A stretch of DNA of 32,882 bases from Saprospiraceae bacterium (GTDB lineage: Bacteria > Bacteroidota > Bacteroidia > Chitinophagales > Saprospiraceae), in the NCBI GenBank assembly GCA_020629035.1, contig JAHDEC010000002.1, positions 70,346 to 103,227 on the forward strand, given 5' to 3'. Position numbers and translations under genes: made by a program. Of this stretch, positions 18,969-27,463 are shown piece after piece. A model generated the notes under the pieces. It saw only the letters and a list, made by a program, of their open reading frames with translations. It did not search any database and was not told the DNA's origin. Within the stretch, counting starts at the first letter, position 1. Each line of letters opens with the position of its first letter.

Positions 18969-19838
18969 ATGAAGGTATATGTGTTTCCTGGTCAAGGATC
19001 CCAAAGTCCTGGAATGGGCAAAGAGTTATATGAATCCTCTGATAAGGCAAAAGAACTCTTTCATCAAGCAAATGATATCTTAGGCTTTAGTTTAAGTGAT
19101 ATTATGTTTAATGGAACAGCTGAGGATCTAAAGGAAACTAAAGTTACTCAACCGGCTGTTTTTGTTAATTCTGTGGTAAAATTTATAACCTTAGATATTA
19201 ATGATCAACAGGGTGTAGCCGGACACTCGTTAGGAGAGTTTAGTGCGCTTGTGGCAAATAAAGTCTTAAGTTTTGAAGATGCCTTAAAGCTTGTTTCAGA
19301 GCGGGCTTTAGCCATGCAAGATGCAACTGAGCAAGAAGACGGCACCATGGCAGCTATATTAGGTATGGAAGATAAAGATGTGGAAACGATTTGTAATAAT
19401 ATTAGCGAAGTAGTCGTAGCAGCTAATTATAATTGCCCAGGTCAATTAGTAATTTCTGGTTCTAGAAAAGGCATAGAGGCAGCTGTCGAACAATGTACGG
19501 AAGCAGGCGCAAGAAGAGCCATTATTTTACCAGTTGGCGGAGCTTTTCATTCACCACTCATGCTACCCGCAAAGGAACGTTTAGCATCAGCTATTAGCAA
19601 TACAACATTTGCATCACCTACTTGTCCTATTTATCAGAATGTAATCGGAGAGGCCTGTTCAGATCCTGCTCAAATCAAGCAAAACTTGATAGACCAATTA
19701 ACATCACCTGTTAGATGGACTAAGACTATGCAATCATTTGTAAATGATGGCATGACCTCTCATAATGAGGTGGGTGCAAAGGTTTTGTCTGGTTTTATTA
19801 GAAAATTTGATCGATCATTAGAAGCTAATATTCTTTAA
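18969..19838 (+). CDS. fabD: Malonyl-CoA:ACP transacylase
   Basis: A 289-residue cytoplasmic enzyme that loads malonyl groups onto acyl carrier protein for fatty acid synthesis. The N-terminal FPGQGSQ motif forms part of the active site. The catalytic Ser is S87 in GHSLGE, the malonate-binding Arg is R112 in SERALAMQ, and the catalytic His is H194 in GGAFHSPLM. A TTG codon nine bases upstream (18960) would add three residues; the ATG at 18969 is preferred because the protein then begins MKVYVFPGQG, as is usual. The gene is followed after 3 bases by the YqgE gene. Confidence 0.97.
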   Translation: MKVYVFPGQGSQSPGMGKELYESSDKAKELFHQANDILGFSLSDIMFNGTAEDLKETKVTQPAVFVNSVVKFITLDINDQQGVAGHSLGEFSALVANKVLSFEDALKLVSERALAMQDATEQEDGTMAAILGMEDKDVETICNNISEVVVAANYNCPGQLVISGSRKGIEAAVEQCTEAGARRAIILPVGGAFHSPLMLPAKERLASAISNTTFASPTCPIYQNVIGEACSDPAQIKQNLIDQLTSPVRWTKTMQSFVNDGMTSHNEVGAKVLSGFIRKFDRSLEANIL

Positions 19839-19841
19839 TTA

Positions 19842-20390
19842 ATGCAAATTGAAAAAGGAATAGTACTCTTAGCTCAGCCGTTTATGCTAGATCAGCACTT
19901 TTCTCGGTCTGCTGTTTTATTATGTGAGCATAATGAGCAAGGGAGCTTAGGCTTTATACTAAATAAACCAGTAGATATTGAAATTCAAAGTCTATTTGAT
20001 GAATTTCCAGATTTCGATGCTAAGATATTCTACGGTGGGCCAGTAGCAACTAATTCATTACAGTACATTCATACAAAAGGTGATTTACTTGAAGATAGCT
20101 TAGAAATTGTTCCAGGCGTTTATTGGGGAGGTGATTTTGAAAAACTAAAATTCCTCATTGAAAGCGAATTAGTCAAATCTAATGACATACGATTCTTTCT
20201 TGGGTACTCAGGGTGGGTCGATGGACAACTGAAAGAAGAATTAAAGCACGGTTCGTGGATTATTTCAGACATGGATGCCAATTATGCTTTTAAGTCCGAC
20301 AGAATGAAACTGTGGAAAACCATTTTAGAAAACAAAGGAGACAACTATAAGGTAATTGCCCAAATGCCTGATTTTATTAGCTTAAATTAA
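19842..20390 (+). CDS. YqgE/AlgH family protein
   Basis: A 182-residue member of the YqgE/AlgH family (UPF0301). It begins with GIVLLAQPFM, then FSRSAVLLCEH, GSLGFILNKP, FYGGPV and FFLGYSGWVDGQL, all family hallmarks. The protein is soluble, without signal peptide. The biochemical function of the family is not settled; a regulatory role has been proposed in some species. It sits in a tight run: 3 bases after fabD and 5 bases before the ABC-F gene, so the three are almost certainly one transcript. Confidence 0.92.
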   Translation: MQIEKGIVLLAQPFMLDQHFSRSAVLLCEHNEQGSLGFILNKPVDIEIQSLFDEFPDFDAKIFYGGPVATNSLQYIHTKGDLLEDSLEIVPGVYWGGDFEKLKFLIESELVKSNDIRFFLGYSGWVDGQLKEELKHGSWIISDMDANYAFKSDRMKLWKTILENKGDNYKVIAQMPDFISLN

Positions 20391-20395
20391 ACTAT

Positions 20396-22297
20396 ATGTT
20401 CTATCTCAACAATATATCCTTAAACTTCGGAGATAGAAAAATTCTCGATCAGGTAAGCTCCATGTTTACGGAGAAAGATATCGTGGGGCTAATCGGTCGT
20501 AACGGAACAGGTAAATCCACACTTTTAAAAGTGATTGCTGGAGATATAGCTTGTGACAAGGGATCCATTGATATACCTAAGAATTTAGAAGTAGGTTATT
20601 TAAGGCAGTTTCTTCCAACAGAAAAAGATATCAGTATCATAGACGAAACCTGCAAGGCTTTCGAACATTATATGATATTGGAACAAGAAATAAGCGCCTT
20701 AGAAGGAAGAATGACTAACGACCTATCTGAGTCGGAACTAACAAAAATCCTTGAAGAGTTAGAATCAAAACAAATCCAACAGCAATCGTTCCCATTTAAA
20801 AATCCAAAGATTGAAGCCATAAAGCTTTTAAAAGGTCTTGGCTTTAAAGATCATCAAATGGATGATCCTATTGCAACATTAAGTGGTGGTTGGCAGATGA
20901 GAATTGAACTAGCGAAATTGCTATTAAAACAACCTGCATTGTTACTGCTGGATGAGCCGACAAACCATTTGGATATAGAGTCTATAATTTGGTTTGAATC
21001 CTACATAAAGAAATACCCTGGTGCTGTTATTTTAGTTTCGCATGACGAGGATTTTCTTGCGAACACAACCAATCGCATCATTGAAATACAAAATGGTAAG
21101 ATAGAAGATTATAGACTGCCATATAGGAAGTTTTTAGTAGAGAAAGAAAGCAGGAGAGAAATATTAAAATCCCAATTTACTAACCAGCAAAAGGTCATCA
21201 AAGAAAAGGAAAGAACTATAACCAGATTTAAAGCTAAGGCGACTAAAACAAGCATGGCTCAATCCATGGAAAAGCAACTCGCCAAAATGGAAAGGGTAGA
21301 GTATGATGAACCAACAGAATCCAACATGAATCTTCGTTTTCCATTCGAAGGACGCTGCGGAGAGGTGGTTTTTGAAGGAAAAAATTTAGCAAAAAGTTAT
21401 GGAGACAATAAAGTTTTCGAAGATGTCTCTTTAAAGTTTTTGAGAGGAGATAAAGTAGCTTTCATTGGTCAAAATGGTATGGGTAAATCCACACTAACTA
21501 AGATCATTCAGCAAATTTTGGAGCCAACTAAGGGAGAAGCCATCCAAGGTTACAATGTAGTTACTGGGTATTATGATCAAGATCAAAGTGAAGCACTAGA
21601 TGGCAAATTAAGTATATTAGAAACAGCTACTCAAGCAGGTTACCACAAAACGACTTCTGAGATTAGATCCACGCTAGGAGCTTTTATGTTTTCAGGAGAA
21701 GAAGTTGATAAAAAAGTGAGTGTCTTAAGTGGAGGAGAAAAAGCTAGACTGGCATTAGCTTGTATGATTATGCATCCAGCTAACTTGATAATTCTGGATG
21801 AGCCCACAAATCACCTAGACATTTATGCTAAAAAAGTATTAAAAAATGCTTTAGCCTCATTTGAAGGAAATTTGTTAGTGGTTTCACACGATAGAGATTT
21901 TTTAAGAGGACTGAGTTCTAAGACTTTTGAATTTACAGATGGCAAGGTGATAGAACATCTCGGCGACATAGAATATGTATTGAATAAGCGTTCAAGCGAT
22001 GACCTAAGAGACTATGCTCATCAGAATACTAACACTAAAAACAAGGCAGTAATAAAGGAAGAAAAGCCGAAAATAAGTTTTGATGAGCGCAAAAAACTAA
22101 ACAGACAACTTACCTATTTAGAGCGTGATATTGAAAAGCTTGAAGCTAGTATTGAAGCATTTCAGCAAAAGATGGCTGAACCATCTTTCTACGAACAAGC
22201 TGATGCTAGTCAGCAATTAGTCGAACATAAATCTAATGAAGACTTGTTGGTAGAAAAGACCACCGAATGGGAAAGGATTTGTGATATTCTAGGCTAA
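20396..22297 (+). CDS. ABC-F family ATPase (tandem ABC, translation-associated)
   Basis: A 633-residue soluble protein with two ABC cassettes and no membrane segment. Cassette 1 has Walker A GRNGTGKST (34-42), signature LSGGWQMR and Walker B LLLLDEPTNHLD. Cassette 2 has Walker A GQNGMGKST (about 358), LSGGEKARLALA and LIILDEPTNHLD. Between them lies the charged helical linker typical of ABC-F proteins (about 245-325), which reaches the P-site tRNA in characterised members. A C-terminal coiled coil (about 550-630) resembles the Uup/YheS type. Family members bind the ribosome and relieve stalls; some give antibiotic resistance. A housekeeping role is more likely here, given the fabD-yqgE context. 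Confidence 0.93.
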   Translation: MFYLNNISLNFGDRKILDQVSSMFTEKDIVGLIGRNGTGKSTLLKVIAGDIACDKGSIDIPKNLEVGYLRQFLPTEKDISIIDETCKAFEHYMILEQEISALEGRMTNDLSESELTKILEELESKQIQQQSFPFKNPKIEAIKLLKGLGFKDHQMDDPIATLSGGWQMRIELAKLLLKQPALLLLDEPTNHLDIESIIWFESYIKKYPGAVILVSHDEDFLANTTNRIIEIQNGKIEDYRLPYRKFLVEKESRREILKSQFTNQQKVIKEKERTITRFKAKATKTSMAQSMEKQLAKMERVEYDEPTESNMNLRFPFEGRCGEVVFEGKNLAKSYGDNKVFEDVSLKFLRGDKVAFIGQNGMGKSTLTKIIQQILEPTKGEAIQGYNVVTGYYDQDQSEALDGKLSILETATQAGYHKTTSEIRSTLGAFMFSGEEVDKKVSVLSGGEKARLALACMIMHPANLIILDEPTNHLDIYAKKVLKNALASFEGNLLVVSHDRDFLRGLSSKTFEFTDGKVIEHLGDIEYVLNKRSSDDLRDYAHQNTNTKNKAVIKEEKPKISFDERKKLNRQLTYLERDIEKLEASIEAFQQKMAEPSFYEQADASQQLVEHKSNEDLLVEKTTEWERICDILG

Positions 22298-22332
22298 ACT
22301 CGCGTGAAATACTGATGCGAGAGTAAGTTTAG
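22294..22332 (+). other. Imperfect hairpin after the ABC-F gene
   Basis: CTAAACT-CGC (22294-22303) can pair with GCG (22317-22319) and AGTTTAG (22326-22332) with a bulge. It overlaps the stop codon. There is no T-tract, so an intrinsic terminator is doubtful. Confidence 0.3.
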
Positions 22333-22445
22333 ACTTGCGTATATTTATCTATCGCAAAACCAAAAGTGTATTGTTTATATGCTAATCTTAGAGAGGAAAT
22401 TGTAGAAATTCATGGCCAGAAGTCAAATTAGCGATTGGTAGGTTA

Positions 22446-23186
22446 TTAAAATGACTCACGAACTGGATTATGCTTTCTCAACTGGTTCAATATCGCTTTT
22501 ATATCCTTTGGTAGTTGTTCCATAATATTTAATTCTATGGGTTTACCATTTAAAGTGAAGCCTAATTTGAAGCAGTGTAGCGGGTGTCTATGTAATAAAG
22601 GTCTCTCTTCGGTATCCTTTGCTAAATGATACTTTTTTCGTTTGATTTCTGATAAGAAAAAAGCATCACGATGACCATATTTGGAATCGACCATGAGCGG
22701 ATGACCAATCGACTTTAGATGCACACGTATTTGATGCATCCGGCCTGTTTCTATTCGTAATTTTAAATAGCTGTAGTCTTGAAAACGCTCTAAGACTTCA
22801 TAGTGAGTTATAGAGTTTTTGCCCGTTTTTTTAAGTTCTACAGCTTGTTTTTGTTTATTGAAACTGATGGGTTCCAAGATACTTCCGTCTTCATCATTGA
22901 CTTGACCTTCCACTACTGCAAGGTATTCCTTTATAACTGTGTGTTCTTCGAACTGACTTGAAAGCTCTTTATGAGTTTCAGCATCTTTGGCAAAAAGGAT
23001 AAGGCCTGAAGTATCTTTATCTAATCGATGGACTACAAATATTTCACCGTATTTATCCCTAAGCATTTGCTTTGCACTGGGCAGATGCCCATAGTACCTA
23101 TCCGGAATGCTTAAAAGTCCTGCAGGTTTATTGACAACAATGAGTGCTTCATTTTCAAAGACAATAGGTAACCGTTCTTTTCCCAT
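22446..23186 (-). CDS. RluA-family pseudouridine synthase
   Basis: A 246-residue RNA-modifying enzyme that isomerises uridine to pseudouridine in rRNA or tRNA. The catalytic Asp is D56 in VVHRLDKDTSGL. Other family motifs are VVNKPAGLLSIPD near the N-terminus, the Tyr in KEYLAVVEG, and the RNA-binding stretch GRMHQIRVHLKSIGHP followed by LLHRHPLHC. There is no N-terminal S4 domain, so it is a short RluA-type enzyme. The exact target base cannot be told. It begins 3 bases after the end of the RibF-glycosyltransferase gene, so the two form an operon on the minus strand. Confidence 0.92.
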   Translation of the reverse strand: MGKERLPIVFENEALIVVNKPAGLLSIPDRYYGHLPSAKQMLRDKYGEIFVVHRLDKDTSGLILFAKDAETHKELSSQFEEHTVIKEYLAVVEGQVNDEDGSILEPISFNKQKQAVELKKTGKNSITHYEVLERFQDYSYLKLRIETGRMHQIRVHLKSIGHPLMVDSKYGHRDAFFLSEIKRKKYHLAKDTEERPLLHRHPLHCFKLGFTLNGKPIELNIMEQLPKDIKAILNQLRKHNPVRESF

Positions 23187-23189
23187 AGG

Positions 23190-25166
23190 CTAAAGGTCAC
23201 TAAATTTCTTCTTACCAAAGGCAAAATATTGGAAAATCGCCCATTGTTTTATGCGACCATTATAATTTGGATAGGATATTTTATGTTGCTCTATCAGCTT
23301 GAAGTTCTTTTTTCTTTTGGCCCAGATTTTCGGTAAGGAGACATAAATGTTTAAATGGGCTGAAATAATATTTACGGTACTTTTCCACTTTCCTTTTAGC
23401 AAGAAGAAAAGTCCTGCAATGCCGTCTAAAATCAGACGTAAAGGAATAATCCAAAATAGATTCATTCCTTTTTCATTTTTTAAAATGGTTGTGAGATTGT
23501 TCCTGAAATTAAGAAATACTTTATGTGGGTTTTCATAGCTTAAAGTTCCACCACCTAAATGGTAAATAGAAGATTCAGGAACTACCATTATTTTATAACC
23601 TGCATTTTTAAGTCTCCAGCAAAAGTCTATTTCTTCTTGGTGTGCAAAATAGTCACCATCAAAACCACCAAATTTTTTAAAGACTTCAGAGCGCACCACT
23701 AATGCTGCACCACTTGCCCAAAAAACCTCTAACATATTATCGTATTGGCCAGTATCTTCTTCACATGTTTGGAACATTCTCCCTCGACAAATTGGATAAC
23801 CTAAAGGATCTATTAAACCTCCACAAGCACCCGAATACTCAAACATGTTTTTCTCTTCTAAAGACAGTACCTTTGGCATAGCTGCACCTATTGTGGGATC
23901 TTTCTCCATCATGGCTAAGATAGGATCTAACCAACCCTTGGTAACGAGGACATCTGAATTTAAGAGTACAGTAAAGCTTGAATCTACGTTTTCTAATCCT
24001 TTGTTGTATCCTTCGGCAAACCCATAATTTTGACTGAGTTCGACTATCTCAATTTCTGGAAACCAGTCCCTCGTAAATTTTACAGAATCATCAGTGCTTT
24101 TATTATCGATAATGACAATTTTAAAATCTGTAGTACTGCTGTCTGCTAGTGCTGGCAAATAAGCTTCTAAGAATTCTTCACCATTATAATTTAGTACTGC
24201 AATGGTTGTTTTATGTTTTGCTTTGTAAATAGTGGTTCGATCAAAATATGCTTTGGTATTTATTTTGTCCAATGCAAGTTGATTTTTTAAAGCATCCAAA
24301 GAATCGAATTTTTCATCATCTCTAATGAAACTTACAAATTCAATGTCGATCTGTTTTTCATAAATATCCTGATTGAAATCGAAGATATTGACTTCAACTT
24401 TTTTGGAGTCATTATTCTTTATACTAGGTCTGTGACCAATGTAGAGCATTGCCTGATACTCACTATCATCAAAGTGCACCTTACAAGCATAAATACCATC
24501 TCTAGGTATCAGCTTCTGTTCACCCGTGATACTTAAGTTAGCCGTTGGATATCCTAGCGTTTTTCCAATGCCGTCACCCTTGACTACTTTGCCATTCATC
24601 TGATACTTGTATCCTAGGAAATGATTAGCTCTTTCTACATCTCCATCATTTAAGGCACTTCGTATGGTAGATGAACTGATAGCTATTTCATTTATTTCTT
24701 CTTTGTGTATCTGAAAAATGCCATGTTCAAAAGAAGATTCATATTCTTTCATCAAATTAAAATCTCCCTGTCTATTCAGTCCAAATCTATGATCGTAGCC
24801 AATCACAATAGCTGATGGATTTAGCTTGGCCAAGACAAACTTTTCTATGTATTCTCGTGGGTGTTGCTGCGAAAACTCCAATGTAAATGTAACAATGATT
24901 AAATTATCAATGCCAAAATCTTCTAACAAGGCAACTTTTTCGTCTAAACTTGTTAATAATTTGATGTTGCTATTTTTAGCGTCAAGCACATTTCGAGGGT
25001 GGGGATGGTAACTTACTACAGTAGTCTGGCAATTGAATTCTTTAGCAATTTGCTTTATTCTACGTAGTAGTTTTTTGTGCCCTAAATGGAGACCATCAAA
25101 TGAGCCAAAGCTTACTACATGTTTTTCTAACTTTGGCAAATCATTTATGGATGTAAATACATTCAT
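23190..25166 (-). CDS. Fusion of bifunctional riboflavin kinase/FAD synthetase (RibF) and family 2 glycosyltransferase
   Basis: A 658-residue single frame. Residues 1 to about 305 form a complete RibF, which makes FMN and FAD: the adenylyltransferase motif GSFDGLHLGH, then SSSTIRS, the kinase motif GKTLGYPTANL, PRDGIYAC, and the usual RibF end FIRDDEKFDSLDALK. After a linker of about 15 residues, a complete GT2 domain starts (IAVLNYNG), with IIDNKSTDDS, NYGFAEGYN, LLNSDV, CGGLIDPLGYP, FWASGAA, EEIDFCWRL and YHLGGGTLS. A hydrophobic segment near 568-595 may touch the membrane. No ATG occurs at the junction, so the GT part is not a separate gene. Bacteroidota normally carry these as two genes. 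Sugar donor and acceptor are unknown. It is the first gene of a pair with the pseudouridine synthase. Confidence 0.93.
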   Translation of the reverse strand: MNVFTSINDLPKLEKHVVSFGSFDGLHLGHKKLLRRIKQIAKEFNCQTTVVSYHPHPRNVLDAKNSNIKLLTSLDEKVALLEDFGIDNLIIVTFTLEFSQQHPREYIEKFVLAKLNPSAIVIGYDHRFGLNRQGDFNLMKEYESSFEHGIFQIHKEEINEIAISSSTIRSALNDGDVERANHFLGYKYQMNGKVVKGDGIGKTLGYPTANLSITGEQKLIPRDGIYACKVHFDDSEYQAMLYIGHRPSIKNNDSKKVEVNIFDFNQDIYEKQIDIEFVSFIRDDEKFDSLDALKNQLALDKINTKAYFDRTTIYKAKHKTTIAVLNYNGEEFLEAYLPALADSSTTDFKIVIIDNKSTDDSVKFTRDWFPEIEIVELSQNYGFAEGYNKGLENVDSSFTVLLNSDVLVTKGWLDPILAMMEKDPTIGAAMPKVLSLEEKNMFEYSGACGGLIDPLGYPICRGRMFQTCEEDTGQYDNMLEVFWASGAALVVRSEVFKKFGGFDGDYFAHQEEIDFCWRLKNAGYKIMVVPESSIYHLGGGTLSYENPHKVFLNFRNNLTTILKNEKGMNLFWIIPLRLILDGIAGLFFLLKGKWKSTVNIISAHLNIYVSLPKIWAKRKKNFKLIEQHKISYPNYNGRIKQWAIFQYFAFGKKKFSDL

Positions 25167-25201
25167 AAAAGGTGCATGGATAATTTAATTTAAAAGAAAC
25201 A

Positions 25202-25209
25202 CAAAACTA
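25202..25209 (-). promoter_or_regulatory. Possible -7 box for the RibF-GT2 gene
   Basis: TAGTTTTG on the minus strand fits TAnnTTTG and lies 35 bases before the ATG at 25166. A -33 TTG is not clear. Confidence 0.38.
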
Positions 25210-25224
25210 AGAAACTTAATATAC

Positions 25225-25257
25225 TTTGCACTTTGAACCTTAACTATTTTATGTTTG
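25225..25257 (+). promoter_or_regulatory. Bacteroidota-type promoter for mrp
   Basis: TTTG (25225-25228), a 21-base spacer and TATGTTTG (25250-25257) fit the Bacteroidota consensus. Transcription would begin at about 25262-25265. That would make the first ATG (25262) leaderless and favour the ATGs at 25271 or 25274. Confidence 0.42.
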
Positions 25258-25261
25258 TTAG

Positions 25262-26353
25262 ATGGACAATATGATGGACAATAATAAGATTTTACAAACC
25301 CTAAGAACGATAAAGCACCCAAATCATGGTGAGGATATTATCCAGTCTAAAATGGTGCATAACTTAAGGATTAATGATAATCAATTAACCTTTGATATAA
25401 AACTAAGGCCCCAAGAGGATAATTTGAAACTTTTTTTGACCACAGCATGCACTGAAGCTGTCCAAAAAATTTACCCAGATGGGAAGGTGCTCATCAATTT
25501 TATAAAGGAAGCTAAAAATGATTTTGCTAACCCTTTACCACAAATCAAAAATATTATTGCTGTAGCATCAGGAAAAGGTGGTGTCGGCAAATCTACTGTC
25601 TCCTTAAATCTAGCCTTGGCGTTAAAAAATACAGGAGCAAAAGTAGGTTTAATGGATGCTGATCTTTATGGCCCGTCTATGCCTACGATGCTAGGCTTAC
25701 AGGACATTAAACCTAAAATCCAAACAGTAGAAGGAAAACCCAAAATGATTCCCATTGAAAAATATGGCATTCATTCTATTTCACTTGGATATTTATTGGA
25801 AGCTGAGCAAGCTGTTGTTTTAAGAGGTCCAAGATTAGGAGGTATTATAAAGCAGTTTGTGTTTGATTGTGTATGGCCGGCATTGGACTACCTCATTATC
25901 GATTTACCACCTGGAACAGGCGACATACAACTAACCCTTGTGCAAACCATTCCATTAACTGCAGCGCTTATGGTCACCACACCACAAGATGTGGCCGTTG
26001 CCGATGCATTAAAAGCAATGAATATGTTTTTATTGCCAAATGTAAATGTTCCGATTCTTGGAGTTGTGGAAAATATGAGTTGGTTTACCCCAGCTGAATT
26101 GCCGGATAATAAGTACTATCTATTTGGCCAAGGGGGCGGTGAGAAATTAGCTAAGTTGGGAGAAACAAGCCTACTAGGGAATCTACCTTTAGTACAAAGT
26201 GTGCGTGAGGCAGGTGATGAAGGTATTCCATTTATGGAGAAGACTGATCACCCGGCTAAGGAGTATTTTGATAAAATGGTCTTGGAACTTAGCAAATCAT
26301 TGAACAAAAGAAATAAACAAATAGGTGAGACAAATATAGTCTCTGTAACTTAA
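25262..26353 (+). CDS. mrp: Mrp/ApbC-type P-loop Fe-S carrier ATPase
   Basis: A 363-residue cytoplasmic protein that is thought to bind and hand over Fe-S clusters to target proteins. The N-terminal domain of about 85 residues resembles the DUF59 (MIP18-like) domain. The ATPase domain has the deviant Walker A GKGGVGKST (104-112), MDADLYGPSMP, the switch IIDLPPGTGDIQLT and TTPQDVAVADA. The CxxC pair seen in enterobacterial ApbC is absent; this region reads ENMSWFTPAELPDNKYY, a form I associate with Bacteroidota homologues. The start is uncertain among ATGs at 25262, 25271 and 25274, because the first codons are nearly duplicated. It leads a run with the NifU-type scaffold and pyrF. Confidence 0.93.
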   Translation: MDNMMDNNKILQTLRTIKHPNHGEDIIQSKMVHNLRINDNQLTFDIKLRPQEDNLKLFLTTACTEAVQKIYPDGKVLINFIKEAKNDFANPLPQIKNIIAVASGKGGVGKSTVSLNLALALKNTGAKVGLMDADLYGPSMPTMLGLQDIKPKIQTVEGKPKMIPIEKYGIHSISLGYLLEAEQAVVLRGPRLGGIIKQFVFDCVWPALDYLIIDLPPGTGDIQLTLVQTIPLTAALMVTTPQDVAVADALKAMNMFLLPNVNVPILGVVENMSWFTPAELPDNKYYLFGQGGGEKLAKLGETSLLGNLPLVQSVREAGDEGIPFMEKTDHPAKEYFDKMVLELSKSLNKRNKQIGETNIVSVT

Positions 26354-26379
26354 GAAGATATTAATTAGTATTTTTGAAT

Positions 26380-26634
26380 ATGTCAATAACTGAGAAGGCA
26401 GAAATTCTTGCAACTTTAGATAAAGCATTAGACGATTTAAGACCACATCTTGCCGTCGATGGAGGAAACATCGAACTGGTAGAAATTACTGACGATTGGG
26501 AGGTTAAGGTGAAGTGGTTAGGCAATTGTCAAACTTGTTCCATGTCAGTTATGACCATGAAAGCTGGAGTGGAACAAACACTCAAGCAAAAAATGCCGCA
26601 AATTAAATCAGTAGAAGCAATCAATGGAGTCTAA
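26380..26634 (+). CDS. NifU C-terminal domain (Nfu-type) Fe-S scaffold
   Basis: An 84-residue protein consisting only of the NifU C-terminal domain. It has the HLAVDGGNIELV opening and the cluster-binding CxxC (C50 and C53, in GNCQTCSMS). Two such monomers usually hold one 4Fe-4S cluster and pass it on. A TTG at 26374 could add two residues, but the ATG at 26380 is the likelier start. It begins 26 bases after mrp, which fits a joint role in Fe-S assembly. Its end overlaps pyrF by 11 bases, so translation is probably coupled. Confidence 0.94.
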   Translation: MSITEKAEILATLDKALDDLRPHLAVDGGNIELVEITDDWEVKVKWLGNCQTCSMSVMTMKAGVEQTLKQKMPQIKSVEAINGV

Positions 26635-27463
26635 TTTTTCGAAGGACAAGTCGTTTCTAACGCAGCAAATTAAGTCAAAACAAAGTTTTTTAGCCATCGG
26701 CTTAGATAGCGATATTACAAGGATACCTAAACACATCCTTGAAACAAAAAAGAACCCAATCAGCTACTTTAATAAGTCCATCATCGATGCAACTCAAGAT
26801 CTATGCATTAGCTATAAAATGAATATTGCTTTTTATGAGAGTCAAGGAATCGATGGATGGAAGGCTCTGGAAGAAACGCTCAAACACATCCCTGAAGAAC
26901 TCTTTACCATCGCAGATGCTAAGCGAGGAGATATAGGAAATACCTCCAAACAATATGCAGAAACTTTTTTCAAAACCTACCCCTGCGATTCGATAACACT
27001 AGCACCATATATGGGGAGTGACTCTATCGGACCGTTTTTAGAGTATGAAAATAAATGGAGCATTTTATTAGCTTTAACCTCCAATCAAGGCGCGTTTGAT
27101 TTTCAATTAATCAAGGATCAAGATGGAAAAGAATTGTATAAGCATATACTTTCCACCTCTTCAAAGTGGGGATCCACAAGTCAGCTAATGTATGTTGTAG
27201 GAGCAACAAAACCTGAATTTTTTCAAAGCATTCGGGAGATTATACCTGAACACTTTCTACTTGTTCCTGGAATAGGAGCGCAAGGAGGAAGCTTGGAAGA
27301 AGTTTGTAAATATGGATTAACTAAGGATGTTGGTTTAATTGTAAACTCTTCTCGAGGGATAATATTTGCTTCTGATGGGTTAGATTTTGCTGAAGCGGCT
27401 AGGGCATCAGCCTTAAGCGTTCAACAGAGAATGGTAGAAATTTTAAGTACCTCAGGGATATAA
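26624..27463 (+). CDS. pyrF: Orotidine 5'-phosphate decarboxylase
   Basis: A 279-residue cytoplasmic enzyme that decarboxylates OMP to UMP, the last step of de novo pyrimidine synthesis. The catalytic DxKxxD is seen as D98, K100 and D103 in IADAKRGDIGN. The start FLAIGLDSD and the end motifs VPGIGAQGG and VNSSRGI, plus the length, match the longer type 2 subfamily (about 270-280 residues). It overlaps the NifU-type gene by 11 bases at its start. Its end overlaps the convergent nuclease gene by 12 bases. The link with Fe-S genes looks like shared transcription, not shared function. Confidence 0.95.
   Translation: MESNFSKDKSFLTQQIKSKQSFLAIGLDSDITRIPKHILETKKNPISYFNKSIIDATQDLCISYKMNIAFYESQGIDGWKALEETLKHIPEELFTIADAKRGDIGNTSKQYAETFFKTYPCDSITLAPYMGSDSIGPFLEYENKWSILLALTSNQGAFDFQLIKDQDGKELYKHILSTSSKWGSTSQLMYVVGATKPEFFQSIREIIPEHFLLVPGIGAQGGSLEEVCKYGLTKDVGLIVNSSRGIIFASDGLDFAEAARASALSVQQRMVEILSTSGI

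Noticed and set aside
24205-24255. RibF-GT2 junction as two overlapping genes or a frameshift artefact.
   Set aside because: The frame is continuous, both domains are complete, and no ATG or stop lies at the junction. Read-level checking is still needed to exclude a missed stop codon.
26374-26379. TTG start for the NifU-type protein.
   Set aside because: An ATG two codons later gives a normal start; the extra residues add nothing conserved.
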